Below are positions 53,938 through 64,000 of a stretch of DNA of 64,000 bases, one piece after another (position 1 is the first letter of the stretch; each line of letters opens with the position of its first letter). The notes under the pieces were generated by a model, which saw nothing but the letters and a program-made list of their open reading frames with translations, made no database searches and was not told where the DNA came from. The stretch comes from Plutella xylostella (lineage: Eukaryota > Arthropoda > Insecta > Lepidoptera > Plutellidae), in the NCBI RefSeq assembly GCF_932276165.1, contig NC_064012.1:5897501-5961500 (forward strand). Reading direction: 5' to 3'. Both the position numbers and the translations under genes were made by a program.

Positions 53938-55669
53938 CAAAAATTCAAATTCAAATTCAAATGGTTTAATCGACGTAAAATTTTACAATTATTTGTCGAT
54001 AGTCATCTACCACCATTTCACAAAGGCCCCGTCATTGAGAAGGAAAGAAATGGCGAAAGAAACTCCTCGAGCATCTTTTCAACTTTTTCCTTATAATCTA
54101 TTACAATTTTTACTTATATCTAGTACCTTCAATTTTACTTAAGTACCTATATCCATTTCATTTTTTCAATAGCCTTAGCTGAGGTGGACAAGACCACGCG
54201 TTTTTGTCGTTTAAATAATCATTTATACTATAGTAAGCTTTACTACATAATGTAGCTTTTACATAATTCTTAAATTTTTGCTCAGTAAGGTTTATTGCTT
54301 CATTTGATAATTTATTATAAAAGCGTATACAGTTCCCCATGAATGATGTGTTTGTTTTCGAAAGTCTGAGTGTGAGGAAAAGCAACTTATTTTTGTTTCT
54401 GGTCTCAATACCGTGAGTGGCTCCTACTTTACTAAATGAATTTAAGTTTTTACGAACATACATAATATTTTCATAGATATATTGGCATGGAACAGTTAGT
54501 ATACCTATTTCCTTAAACGTATCTCTTAATGAAATTCTAGACCCTAATACATATATGGCTCGAATTGCTCGTTTTTGCAGAACAAAGATTTGATTAATGT
54601 CAGCCGCTCGTCCCCACAATAGAATTCCGTAAGACATAACACTATGAAAATAACTAAAATACACAAGCCTGGCTGTATCTACATCTGTTAACTGTCTAAT
54701 GGTTCTAACCGCATAAGCTGCAGAACTCAATCTACCGGCTATCCTCTCAATATGGGGTCCCCATTGCAACTTTGAGTCAATTGTAATACCCAGGAATACC
54801 GTTTCATTTACTAACTCTAGCTTATCGTTATTCAATGTCAAATATGTCTCTACTTGTCTTACATTAGGCAAAGTGAATTTAATACATTTTGTTTTCTTGG
54901 AGTTAAGAGCTAAATTATTTACAGTGAACCAATTAGCAACTATGGAAAGAGTACTGTTTGCATTGTCAAAATTGACTTCTTGTCGCTTCAACTTAAATAT
55001 AAGTGAAGTATCATCAGCAAACAGTACTATCTCACATAATTTATCTACCAAAAACGGTAAATCGTTAACATATACAAGAAACAAGAATGGTCCTAAAATC
55101 GAGCCTTGGGGAACACCCATACTGACAGGACAGCCAGCCGAACGCACTCCATTTATGTCAACTAGTTGAGTTCTGTTGCTCAAGTATGATTCCAATAATG
55201 TAAGAGCTTTGCCAGTTAGCCCATAATATTTAAGTTTCATAAGTAGAGTGGCATGATCCACACAATCAAATGCTTTCGATAGATCGCAAAATACACCCAC
55301 AGCATCAAGACGTTCCTCCCAAGCACTAAATATGTGTGACCAACGCGACACCAGCGTCAGTTGTAGATCGACCTTTGGTGAAACCGAACTGTTGGTTATG
55401 GAGAAGGCCGTGAATACTAAAGTGCGAAAGCATTTGATGCAGCATAATTTTTTCAAATATTTTACTCAGTACTGGCAAAACTGATACAGGCCTAAAATTA
55501 TTGGGATCATTTTTCTCACCAGATTTAAAAAGCGGTATTAGTTTACTAAGTTTCATCAAATCGGGGAATACACCGACCTCAATGCATCTGTTAAAAAGAT
55601 TAGCCAAGTGGGGTGCTAGGATATCAATAACATGACTAATAACTTTAACGGACATGCCCCATAAAAAAA
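53938..55669 (-). mobile_element. 5'-truncated non-LTR retrotransposon inside the mariner
   Basis: The insert lies between mariner sequences that share GGCT (53934-53937 and 55670-55673), a short target duplication. On the minus strand it carries the reverse-transcriptase part of one ORF and ends in repeated 'TTTGAA' units at 53941-53960. The endonuclease half is missing, so reverse transcription stopped early. Confidence 0.8.
54158..55650 (-). pseudogene. jockey/CR1-like reverse transcriptase fragment, frameshifted
   Basis: From the truncated 5' end the minus frame reads through the reverse-transcriptase fingers ('LSKLIPLFKSGEKNDPNNFR', 'IHGLLHNQQFGFTKGRST'), then shifts frame near 55340. 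It continues with 'CDLSKAFDCVDHATLL', 'MGVPQGSILGPFLF', the catalytic 'FADDTS' and a long thumb/C-terminal region ending at 54158. The conserved block order places it in the jockey/CR1 group. The exact clade cannot be fixed by eye. With one frameshift and no endonuclease domain it cannot be active. Confidence 0.82.
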
Positions 55670-56438
55670 GGCTTGACCTCACCTTCGAAGACCCAAACTG
55701 CCGATTGATGTTTTCTTTCGGGCTCATATGAATAAATCCACGATTCATCACCAGAGACGATATTGTAGACAGCATTTGAACTGCCTCCATTGAACCGTTG
55801 CAGAGCAGATCGACACCAATTAACACGAGCCGACTTTTGTTCCTCGGTCAAACGGTGGGGCACCCAGCGCGAAACTAACTTCTTGACACCCAGTTCTTCA
55901 TGTAAAATGGTTTGAATGGCTGTCATACCAATGCTGAGAGAAGCCCGAATCTGCTCGTATGTCACATGTCTATCTTCTTTTATTAACTGGCGTACAGCAT
56001 CGATGTTATCTTGTGTTACCGCTGTTTTTGGCCGACCAGTAGAAGGGACTGTGGTAAGAGAGGAACGTCCACGGCGAAACTCAGAATACCAACGATATAT
56101 AGTCGTTTTACTTGGTGCTTCAAGTTTATAAATAGAAACAAGCTCGGCGAGACATTGTTCTTGAGATAAACCTCGACGAAAGTTGTGAAAAATTATTGCA
56201 CGGAAATGTTCCCGCGTAAGCTCCATTTTTTACACCGACTTGTCAAATTCAAATGGTCAATACTCGTTTATTTTTTACTTTTTTTAAAATTCGAAAATGG
56301 AATTATGTTTGAAAAAACACTACATTTGATACACCAAAAAGGTTTCACTCTAATTTATTCCTAAGTATTCTATTCCCGATCTTTTCGGTGTAGCCCTCGT
56401 AGTTTCGAGACAGCTTTGTGTTCCCCATCTGGAAACAG

Positions 56439-56480
56439 AATGTTCCAGCCACGAAACCAGTAAAAATGTTGCGGCTCATG
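56439..56480 (+). CDS. candidate 42-nt BAG6 microexon
   Basis: Just downstream of the mariner, an acceptor (GGAAACAG, ending 56438) and a strong donor (GTAAGTGG) bound 42 bases that keep the BAG6 phase (0 to 0) and encode 'NVPATKPVKMLRLM'. Its end '(L)RLM|GT' repeats that of BAG6 exon 3 ('RRLM|GT'). It might be an alternative exon, a duplicated exon end, or chance. Confidence 0.3.
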
Positions 56481-57939
56481 GTAAGTGGTACAAATTTACA
56501 ACATGATCAATAGGTAAAAGCTCTACTTTCCCGTAAGAGTGAGAACAAGAAGTGATGCAGCCTAAAAAAGTTGGATTATTTTCTTAATCAGGTCTATAGA
56601 TTTTATTTCATGAGTATTGAAAAAACGCCGTCATAAAAGTTCCGTGTTTTTTGTCACTATCAGTTATTTTTAAAGGACATTAGAGAACAAATGAAGCTTT
56701 TATCCATACTTTGAAATGGAGTCATGTTACCTTTTACGGTATTTTCTTGGCCTTTATTCACCTGTCTATTATCTGATATTGAAACAATAACGTCTAGTGT
56801 TGCTGGATATTATTTTTAGTTCAGTAAAGGAAAAATTCTAGAAGGAAAGTCTTTCACAATAATTATTTCGTAACTTTGTTTGGGTTAGTAAGAAGATAAA
56901 CATATCAAGAGTCCTCATCTTTGTTGTCTGGAAAACATTGACTGGCTACCTCTACCTGAAACAGGCCGGTTCGGCCGGCTAGGCAGCTTTCACGCTCGCA
57001 ACGCTTGATAACTCATCTACCCCAGAGGTTATCGGTTCGTTAGCAGATATGACCGGCCCACAAATATTTGTAACATTATATGCGAAATTATAATTATGTC
57101 AATTTTTTATTCGCAGTTAGCTATTATGTGCAGTGCCTAGTTTATGCTTCAAAGAGCTCAGAAGCATAATATTTGTCAACAATAAAGGATACTAACAAAG
57201 AACTAATTGCCGCTACGAGTACGAATATTTAACCCTTTCTAAACTATGTATTCAACATAACGTGATCGATGTGGTTTGATACTGATGTTTAATTTTAGCT
57301 CAGACACTAACCCCCGCCCACGCCCTATTTTCTCGTTTTCGTCCTGCGAACGCGTCAGACATATCTAGGTCTACCTAGAGTTTATACCTAGCCGTGCAAT
57401 AACCTGCTGGGAGCTGTATTGATTTTACGTCCCGGGCTCGTTGCATAGCAACTAGCTGCAGTCGTATAGGTATAACTGCGCAGCAAACCTGTCTTGTCGA
57501 TTCATTTTCATCATAACACGCACCGCCATTTTGCGTCAAGGATTTTATTATCAATTGAACTAATAATATTATATTGTAGGTACTGATGCTAACGTAATGT
57601 AGGTATGTTAAAGTTCTTTCGCGGTTGTAGATGTAGGTCATTGTAGGTACCTCTTATTTTTAACATCCGGTTCGAAGTAACGTTCCCGATTATCAGATAA
57701 GATACACGGGTTTGAATACCAGCAGTAATGTGTACTTACTACCGTACTATGTTATTAGTGGGGGTGTCAGTTCGTTAGATATATCGTTAGAATCTAACCT
57801 TTCTAGATAATTATATGTCTAAACTCTCTTCTTAAGCTAGTACCCTGCAGGATGGTGGGTTGCTGGATGCTGAATGTGCTCGTTCCCTCACGATGTTTTT
57901 TTCATGTGCGATATAAGTACAAAGATTCAGAAGAACTCA
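56481..57939. other. probable BAG6 intron, no exon recognised
   Basis: Repeat-poor DNA with no coding match. The minus ORF at 57641-57375 has no recognisable content. Confidence 0.45.
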
Positions 57940-57944
57940 TTTGA

Positions 57945-58040
57945 ACACTCAATTGGGGTCAGAGTAGGGTTTGAACCCGCATCCCTGTAGTGCGAGCACA
58001 CAGTTTGCCTACTGGTTGCACAATCTTATTGTAAAAATTG
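57945..58040 (-). repeat. SINE head (minus strand)
   Basis: The minus strand contains a B box within 'gggttcaaaccctact' (about 57965) and an A-box-like 'caaccagtaggcaaac' upstream. It is a short tRNA-derived retroposon fragment. Confidence 0.45.
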
Positions 58041-58394
58041 TTACAACTATCAAGATACATGCACTTGTAGAGGAAATGAGAAAAATGTGCGGGGAAGAAG
58101 GCGGTTTAGAGATTTATGAGTTTTCCATGGCAAAAGCATTTAGAGGAAAGTTTGAAGTAACATCACACCAAATTTCCACAGTTAATTTACACACACACTT
58201 TAATTGAAGCATCCACAAGCTTCAGAGATAGTAATTGATGACTGAAGTTTAGCAACACATGTCACGGTCAGCCATTGGATGGGTGACCGATTTCAAGTGC
58301 TTGTTTTCAGAGGTGAGATCACAAGATTCTCGAACCTTCCTTAACGTTGCGTATCGTTTGTTTTATGTCACTATCACTATAAAATTGTAAAGTG

Positions 58395-58520
58395 ACGTAT
58401 AGATTCTACCGCTTACGTTAGAATTTCGTTCGAATCTATAATACAACTTTGGTTCGTGAACGTGATCGCTAAAATGACAAATGGCAAAAGGCTTTCGAAT
58501 CTATAGTAATCTATACGCGT
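58395..58520. repeat. small MITE-like inverted repeat
   Basis: 'CGTATAGATT' near 58397 and 'AATCTATACG' near 58510 enclose about 110 bases with internal 'gaatctata' repeats. No target duplication is evident. Confidence 0.35.
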
Positions 58521-58639
58521 TCCTTACTAAAGTCGATAGGTAAATTTTGTTATAAAAGAGAATACGTAGGCTCTTTTCTTTTCCCATATGTTTGCGTAGT
58601 ATAACACTATCGAATTGCTACGTTAGCCTGTGATAGGCC

Positions 58640-58885
58640 CACTGGACGCTTCCGTGCTTCGGACGGCACGTTAAGCCGTGGGTCCCGGTTGCTGTTTCGG
58701 CAGCAGTCGTTAAGCCTAGACAGAGGCCCTCGGGCAGCTTGAAAACATCTGACAGTCGGGTTGCCCACTTACCCGATAACAAGCTTGCTTTTGTTGGGGT
58801 TCATTAACCCGCACCAGGCCAGCGTGGTGGAATATGCCTAAACCCTAGCAGTGGCGACGTGATGGGTCGTGATGGTGAATTTAAT
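58640..58885 (+). repeat. dispersed lepidopteran repeat, copy 2
   Basis: The sister of 51418-51690. It has the same blocks in the same order and lacks the palindrome. Confidence 0.65.
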
Positions 58886-59403
58886 ACGCCACCATGTGTA
58901 GGAGGAATATAACTAGGTATGTGTCTCAGTAAGATAGTATATACCAATTTACAATGACGCAACTTAATCTACTAGATCCTGATATGTCTCGAGAAGATGT
59001 TTGTTTTCCTAGTTGGCGTAACTTGAAAAGGCATCGGTAATTGATACGTGCACATCTTAGACTAATTAGAGAGATTCTCGGGAGTGCAGACAAAACACAT
59101 GTTCGCTATGTAATAAAAGACAAGAGATGCCAGTTGACGTAGTTAAAAGCTAGACACATAATTATTAGGTATACAAAGCTGTAGGAGTAGGATTAACTCC
59201 GTGCGACTAACGCTTGAGATCTTTGGTAAACAATAAACGAACAAGATAGACTATCACGTACAAGAAAAAGGTAAATACTGGCTGCATTTATACAGCAGGT
59301 ACATTTTTGTTTACTGTGAAACCGAGATATACGTTATAAGTTCAACCATTGTTCAATGAATTCAATAAATTTACAAATCTTCTAATCGAATTCAACTAAT
59401 CCT
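58886..59403. other. intergenic or intronic DNA, nothing recognised
   Basis: AT-rich sequence without coding or repeat features that I can support. Confidence 0.5.
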
Positions 59404-59560
59404 AACTAATATTATAAATGCGAAAGTAACTGTGTTACTCTTTCATTGGTATACATTATGGTCTCGACTCTGAGAAAGAACATAGGCTACTTTTTATCCC
59501 GGAATTCCCACGGGAAAACTTTTTGGGGCGAAGCGAAGCTCTCGCGGGAACAGAGCTAGT
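59404..59560 (+). repeat. Helitron-like non-autonomous repeat, copy 3
   Basis: It starts 'aactaatattataaatgcga' and ends 'gaacagagctagt', with the shared 'ggctactttttatcccggaa' and 'ggggcgaagcgaagctctcg'. It is internally deleted relative to copy 1. Confidence 0.75.
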
Positions 59561-59628
59561 TTAAAATAAAAGCTTAAGTACTTACTTTGTCACATCCGCT
59601 CTGCATAGTACTTATGTTGTTTGTTTTT

Positions 59629-60281
59629 ACCCGACTGCCGAAGGAGGAGGGTAATGTTTTTCGATTGTATGTATGTATGTATGTTTGTCTGTTTCTTTGT
59701 TCCCTCCTGTAGCCAAAACGGCTTGATAGATTTTGATGTATGACGTAACGTTAGAAGCGTATTGATTGCGCAATGGTTATAGGCTATGTGACGTTACATT
59801 AAAATGTATATAGCGCCCTCTAGAAGACATAAAGTGATGATAGAAAAAATAAGATTTTTCCAACTATGCCGTTTTGGGTATCAAATGAAAGGGCTTGATT
59901 AGCACATTACAAAAATATGCATATTGTAGGTATTTAAATCACAACACCAAAATTATTGAAAAAAAAATGTTCATAAACTAAAACCCGACTATTGACATAA
60001 AATTTCATAAAATAAAAACATCTAAAAAGTTACAAATAAAAAAATATAATTATAAAGAAACAAAAAACCCGACTGCACGCTAAAAAGATGAAAACAAGCC
60101 CTAATGTTAATGGAAAGTATCGCAGGCGGGGCCCAACTTGACCGCCACACAAGGTATCTAATCTACCTATCTAAGTAACATTCAGCTAAAAGGTGGTCCT
60201 AAAACCCTCTGCTGGTCCCCGCCTGCGATACTTTCCATTAATATTGGGGCTTGTTTTCATCTTTTTAGCGTGCAGTCGGGT
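59629..60281. mobile_element. element with ACCCGACTGC ends
   Basis: ACCCGACTGC at 59629 and its complement ending at 60281 bound the segment, and a further ACCCGACTGCACGC lies inside at 60067. A TATG repeat follows the left end. There is no coding capacity. The right part (60064-60285) folds on itself, so the unit may be an older element with a nested or duplicated end. Confidence 0.5.
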
Positions 60282-60285
60282 TTTT
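60064..60285. repeat. 222-bp foldback with 68-bp arms
   Basis: Left arm 60064-60131 and right arm 60217-60285 are complementary over about 68 bp with two mismatches (aaacccgactgcacgctaaa ... gtatcgcaggcgggg). The loop is about 85 bases. It is MITE-like in size. Confidence 0.75.
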
Positions 60286-60533
60286 GTTTGTTTATCATTT
60301 ATTATTATTTGAAAGGCAGAGACTTTTCTTGTGCACAGACATTATCTTATTCGTTTATTGTTTATCAAAGCTGTAATTTATTTAAACAAAGATGTAATTT
60401 ATTTGTCAGAGCAAAACTCGAGGATGGATTTAGGTTTTAGAAATTCTGTTCGGGAAAAACATGGCATTATGGATAAAAATAGTGTGAAAAAAATATTTGT
60501 CATTGGAAAGGGGCGATGTGTACATGACGTGTA

Positions 60534-61708
60534 TAGTGCCACAATCTTATCTGTTCCGGTGGCGACGTCGCTGTCATGGAATCCAGTGATGCCATCGATT
60601 AAATTTTGCCTATTTCTGGTTTAAACGACAATGCATTTGTGCTATTACCTATTGTTATAATTTTAAACCAGAAATAGGCAAAATTTAATACATTCATAAG
60701 TATAGATAAATCAAAATATAGGGTCGATAGTAAATGAAAGTGGATATAATATATCAAACGACATTTGTTGTATGGAAAATTTGTCCACGGCGAACAAAAA
60801 AATAAATTAGTTCTAATTATGTTCTGCTTCTGATATAGGAGATTAAATCTAGATTACAATGGTATAGGTAATATATGTGGGTCGTGAGAATAACGAGATA
60901 GATAGACTTGAAAAAACTATTAATTAAGTATTATTTTTGAACACTTTATTTTACATTTTCTAAAGTAACAAGAAACAAAAGCATACAATTAAAAGAAATT
61001 CAGACAGTGTGCAAAGGCTAATTCATCATCATCATCATCATCATCTCGACCCATCACGTCCCCACTGCTGGGGCACGGGTCTCCTTCCAAAGGCTAATTG
61101 CTAAAAAGCAATTTCTTTCAGCCAACTCTTGATAAGTTGGGAAAACAATAACATGTCTTAAATCATCATTATTTCGTCTAAAATCGCTGCAGGTGCGCGA
61201 AATTCTTCTTGGTATATTGCCTAAGATTTAAAGTATCATGTCACGTCCTCACACCTGTAACCAAAGAAAAATTAAGATTATATACTTTTCATCACGAGTA
61301 CCACGACCCATCCCGTCCCCACTGCTGGGGCACGGGCCTCTCGGGAAAATATTTCATAAAATTACATGGACTATAATTGGGTAAAATTATTCGTCATATT
61401 TGGCAACACTAACCTGTAGCCGCTGCAACTCGTTCTTCCAATTTTTCAAACGGAATTAAAGGCGCCTGAATACGTTATTCTTCCTGCATAAAGCCAATAT
61501 ATATAGTACTACTTTTCTTGCATCACATTTTAGCGCTTTTGCCATTATTTTCACGAAGAAAATCACAAAACAAATTAAATAACGTAGCGTCAGCCTCTTC
61601 GCAGAAATTGACAACTCAAATAACGCACAGAGTATGAAATGACGTTTGACAATGACGTCTCGTTAGTTGCACATTTTGACCACCGGAACAGATAAGATTG
61701 TGGCACTA
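60534..61708. mobile_element. TA-target element, 1.18 kb (AGTGCCACAA family)
   Basis: Inverted ends TAGTGCCACAATCTTATCTG and complement, continuing into TTCCGGTGG, are flanked by TA at 60532-60533 and 61709-61710. The ends match the 212-bp MITE at 13161-13372. No transposase is recognisable inside. The interior holds a 28-bp perfect inverted repeat (60598-60689) and two copies of a 'cccactgctggggcacggg' repeat (61060 and 61320). Confidence 0.8.
60598..60689. repeat. 28-bp perfect inverted repeat with 36-nt loop
   Basis: ATTAAATTTTGCCTATTTCT and eight further bases (60598-60625) are exactly complementary to 60662-60689. A 92-nt transcript would form a pre-microRNA-sized hairpin. Confidence 0.85.
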
Positions 61709-61710
61709 TA

Positions 61711-62799
61711 TTCCCTTGTTTCTTGATAATGAACCAGTTAACAGAATATACATATTTAACTCACTCGATATATTAAGTAGTTAGTGCCACACCCGCTAGA
61801 TGTCATTATCCATTCCCAACGATGATCACTGATCATCCAAGCTAAACTAAATTACGCTAATTATGTAATTTATTTTGATTGAATTCGAACTGCGACTCAC
61901 TGAGAATAATCATATTAATCAATACAGTTTTGAAAACCTGGACGCCACACACATAAAAAATTCTCTTTGAAATTCCAATGCAATGTTTTATACTGTGGTT
62001 TTATTTTCCCCACGAGTCCTGCAATCATCGGGTATTCACAATTTCATCGGACACATAACCATGTTATGTGTGCTCCCGGACCAGGGGGCCTACTCTAGAT
62101 TCGCAACACACAAAATTACAGAGACCTGTCAGTACTTTTGATGCAACGGTACGTTTTTCGTTTGCACAGAGCGCTCCGAAACGTCGGCGTCGTCTGTCGC
62201 AATCAGATCGCAATACCAGAGTAGCCCTCCTGTAGTGCATTGGAACGCGTGTGTACTGCAAATATTGTTTAAATCAGCAACCAGAGGGTGCATCAATGCG
62301 AGTCTAATTAGTCAGATCACACCCCGGACTGCCGACAATAGTCCGGATATTATGAAAATATGCACATGCGACACGGATAGTGACAATGCATCATCACTAC
62401 CCGCCACTTACAACAATGCTCACTGCGGGGTTGATTCCCGCTATACAGTAATAATCTATTTACCGTGCATTAATTTGGATCCGGCGTGTCTGTAATAAGG
62501 ATGGAATATAGATGAGTTTCAATTAGTTTTACACAGGGTAAAATTGAATTACATACCAATTTTGTAGAAGTAAAGAAATATTTTCTTTCAAATTATTATT
62601 TCTATCATAAATAAATACTAAATGGCAACGATGTCAATTTTATTTATCTGGAAAACTGTCTGTATTTTCCAATTACTCGTAGCAGAATCGTTTTATTTCT
62701 TGTTAAATTGGTTGTAATACTTAGGTTATTTCTAAGAATTTGTACGTTACTGAATATAATATTATGGCGACATCTTACTTATGAATATGCGCAAGCTTA
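61711..62799. other. no gene supported
   Basis: ORFs at 62064-62261 (minus) and 62235-62495 (plus) have no recognisable content. The remainder is unremarkable. Confidence 0.5.
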
Positions 62800-62863
62800 G
62801 AAAGTCAAGATATACTCTATGTAAAAAGTATCGGGACTGGATCACCAAAACACAAAATGTTTG

Positions 62864-62983
62864 TTATTCATCCAAATTTATTTTATCACCTTCAAAGTAT
62901 GCTCCTTCAGAAACGATACACATACGCCAATGAATTATCCAATCACCATAACATTTTTTTAAACGCTGTTTCCAGAGTTGTGT
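62864..62983 (-). pseudogene. C-terminal remnant of a mariner-like transposase
   Basis: The minus strand encodes about 39 residues between stops, ending 'WIIHWRMCIVSEGAYFEGDK' and 'INLDE'. This resembles the closing segment of some mariner-group transposases ('CIxxxGxYFEGD'). Upstream sequence is unrecognisable, so only the extreme 3' end survives. It is unrelated to the mariner at 52857-56399, which ends 'GDYIEKQ'. A terminal inverted repeat could lie near 62820-62840 but has no partner in the window. Confidence 0.6.
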
Positions 62984-63163
62984 TTAGTACTCACGGCGAA
63001 TTTTCCTTTTTTCTTATATCAAAGTACAGAATACCGACATGTAACCGTAGGGCATTTGCCCACCAAGCTATATCGCCCAGCTTAATCGGAGGAACGTCCG
63101 TTTTCAATGTTTTGTCCAATGGAGGAATGGTAACACTTCTCCATAATATAATATTTATGTGAT

Positions 63164-63372
63164 AGGTACTACCTGTTCCCGCGGTTCGCTTCGCCTTATA
63201 AAAATTTCTCGTGGGAATTCCGGGGTAAAAGGTAGCCTGTGTTCTTTCCCAGGGTCTAGACCGTATGTATGTACCAAATTTCATTCAAATTCGTTCAGTA
63301 GTTTTCGCGTGAAAGAGTAACAGACAGACAGACAGGCACAGTTACTTTCGCATTTATAATATTAGGATAGGT
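63164..63372 (-). repeat. Helitron-like non-autonomous repeat, copy 4
   Basis: An inverted copy. The minus strand reads 'taatattataaatgcgaaag' from 63366, then 'cggaattcccacgag', then 'aaggcgaagcgaaccgcggg'. The ORFs over 62991-63284 are shadows in this repeat. Confidence 0.7.
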
Positions 63373-63886
63373 TAGGATGATATGAAATTTTTCAAGATTT
63401 TGAAGATCTAGTTAAGTATTCAGTTCGGCACACAATAGCAGTCCTGCTGCTGTACTTATAACAGCCGTAATCGCATTAAAGACGAGATATTAGGTACATA
63501 TATATGTAAATAATCGTATGGATAAGCACTTCTTCGTTGTGTCTATGATTGGGAAAAAATGATCTTAAATATGTGATGTGTGGTTTGTTAAAAAATAAGC
63601 ACCTAAAAATATACCATACAATACATACAGTATTTTCTTAATTAAATAAATATTGTACATAATAGCAAATGTACCTAAATGTAGGTACTACATAACATAG
63701 CTACAAGCAATGCTATGTAATTAAATCACCTTTGAATTACACATAATAATACGTGGGAGTTACGTGGGCAGGGCCATAATAAATATTTAACTAACTTGTC
63801 TTCTTCAAGATATAAATGGCATCAAAATAAAATTGATTAACGTGTTTTGGCTACTGTTATTTACCTATAAGTTGTAATTTCAAGTA
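63373..63886. other. AT-rich DNA, nothing recognised
   Basis: No gene or bounded repeat is supported. Confidence 0.5.
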
Positions 63887-63887
63887 T

Positions 63888-64000
63888 ACAGGGTGGTATA
63901 TTAAAAAAAACGGTCAGTCTTAGAAAACCACTATTATTTAGACTTAAGACAAATCGAGGTTGTTCAATGATACGAAAGTGCGTATCGTTCTTTGGATTAC
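63888..64000 (+). repeat. start of another 'ACAGGGTG' element, cut by the window edge
   Basis: 'TATACAGGGTGGTATATTAA' is followed by an A-run and 'cggtcagtcttagaaaacca'. The TA + CAGGGTG start resembles the end of the foldback at 49515 for the first eight bases only. The other end lies outside the window. Confidence 0.35.

Larger units (their letters stand above)
52922..56226 (-). pseudogene. mariner transposase in three pieces
   Basis: The piece at 56226-55670 carries the N-terminal helix-turn-helix region ('MELTREHFRAIIFHNFRRGL', 'TIYRWYSEFRRGRSS') and the first catalytic Asp ('VSGDESWIYSY'). The piece at 53937-53732 carries the second Asp ('ILHHDNASS'). The piece at 53216-52922 carries 'SPDLSPNDYF' with the third Asp, and the end 'CIECHGDYIEKQ'. 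This is a D,D34D mariner. The two insertions break the reading frame between the first and second Asp and between the second and third. I saw no other stop inside the three pieces, so the gene was probably functional until the first hit. Confidence 0.88.
52857..56399 (-). mobile_element. mariner transposon interrupted by two insertions
   Basis: Inverted ends read CGAGGGC...ACCGAAA then GATCGGGAATAGAA (left end 52857, right end 56399), flanked by TA at 52855-52856 and 56400-56401. Without the hAT-type MITE (53225-53723) and the non-LTR insert (53938-55669) the element is about 1.3 kb, the standard mariner length. The coding strand is minus. It lies in a BAG6 intron. Confidence 0.9.

Noticed and set aside
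54873..55169. 98-codon plus ORF
   Set aside because: It lies antisense to the non-LTR reverse transcriptase.
62991..63284. 97-codon minus ORF
   Set aside because: It falls mostly within the Helitron-like repeat copy 4 and has no family resemblance.

Overview
The window looks like nuclear DNA of a moth or butterfly (Lepidoptera). It is AT-rich, with short spliceosomal introns (GT...AG), recurring 'taggtaggtacct'-type simple sequence, and several repeat families I associate with lepidopteran genomes: Helitron-like repeats ending 'GCTAGT', tRNA-derived SINEs, and RTE fragments ending in 'SLGEAYVQQWT' followed by a GAT or GA repeat. The species cannot be named from the sequence. Only two host protein genes are well supported, and they stand head to head: a three-exon Pin1/dodo prolyl isomerase (minus strand, 46350 to 43947) and the first three coding exons of BAG6/Scythe (plus strand, from 47060). 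Nearly everything else that can be explained is mobile DNA.

Layout. 1-2.3 kb: intergenic, with a possible THAP-type exon. 2.33-6.44 kb: a complete PIF/Harbinger transposon with two spliced, open genes (HARBI1 transposase on plus, Myb/SANT-like partner in five exons on minus). 7.2-8.4 kb: small repeats and a MITE. 8.41-11.66 kb: a full-length RTE-type non-LTR retrotransposon with an open 1029-codon ORF and a perfect 15-bp target-site duplication. 11.7-28.4 kb: gene-poor DNA with MITEs, SINEs and repeats, plus one GC-rich island near 19.9-20.3 kb. 28.47-31.73 kb: a terminal-inverted-repeat element with a recurring subterminal motif, interrupted by a decayed jockey-type retrotransposon. 32.56-38.92 kb: an LTR retrotransposon on the minus strand with apparently identical 938-bp LTRs, a 5-bp target duplication, a primer site matching tRNA-Tyr, and one 1457-codon proline-rich ORF with no recognisable pol. 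39.8-42.1 kb: a decayed second Harbinger element. 43.9-46.35 kb: Pin1. 47.06 kb onward: BAG6, whose introns carry a 1.66-kb foldback element and a mariner that was itself hit by a hAT-type MITE and by a non-LTR element. 56.5-64 kb: further repeats and TIR elements.

The strongest unexplained signal is inside the LTR element. Thirteen hairpins lie in 2.1 kb of its coding region. Their stems differ between copies but stay paired (CCCCGC/GCGGGG, TCCCGC/GCGGGA, CCCCAC/GTGGGG, CCCCGT/ACGGGG, TCCCAC/GTGGGA), even where this changes the encoded amino acids. That pattern points to a nucleic-acid structure as well as a protein repeat, and it sits in an element that seems to have moved recently although it lacks its own polymerase.
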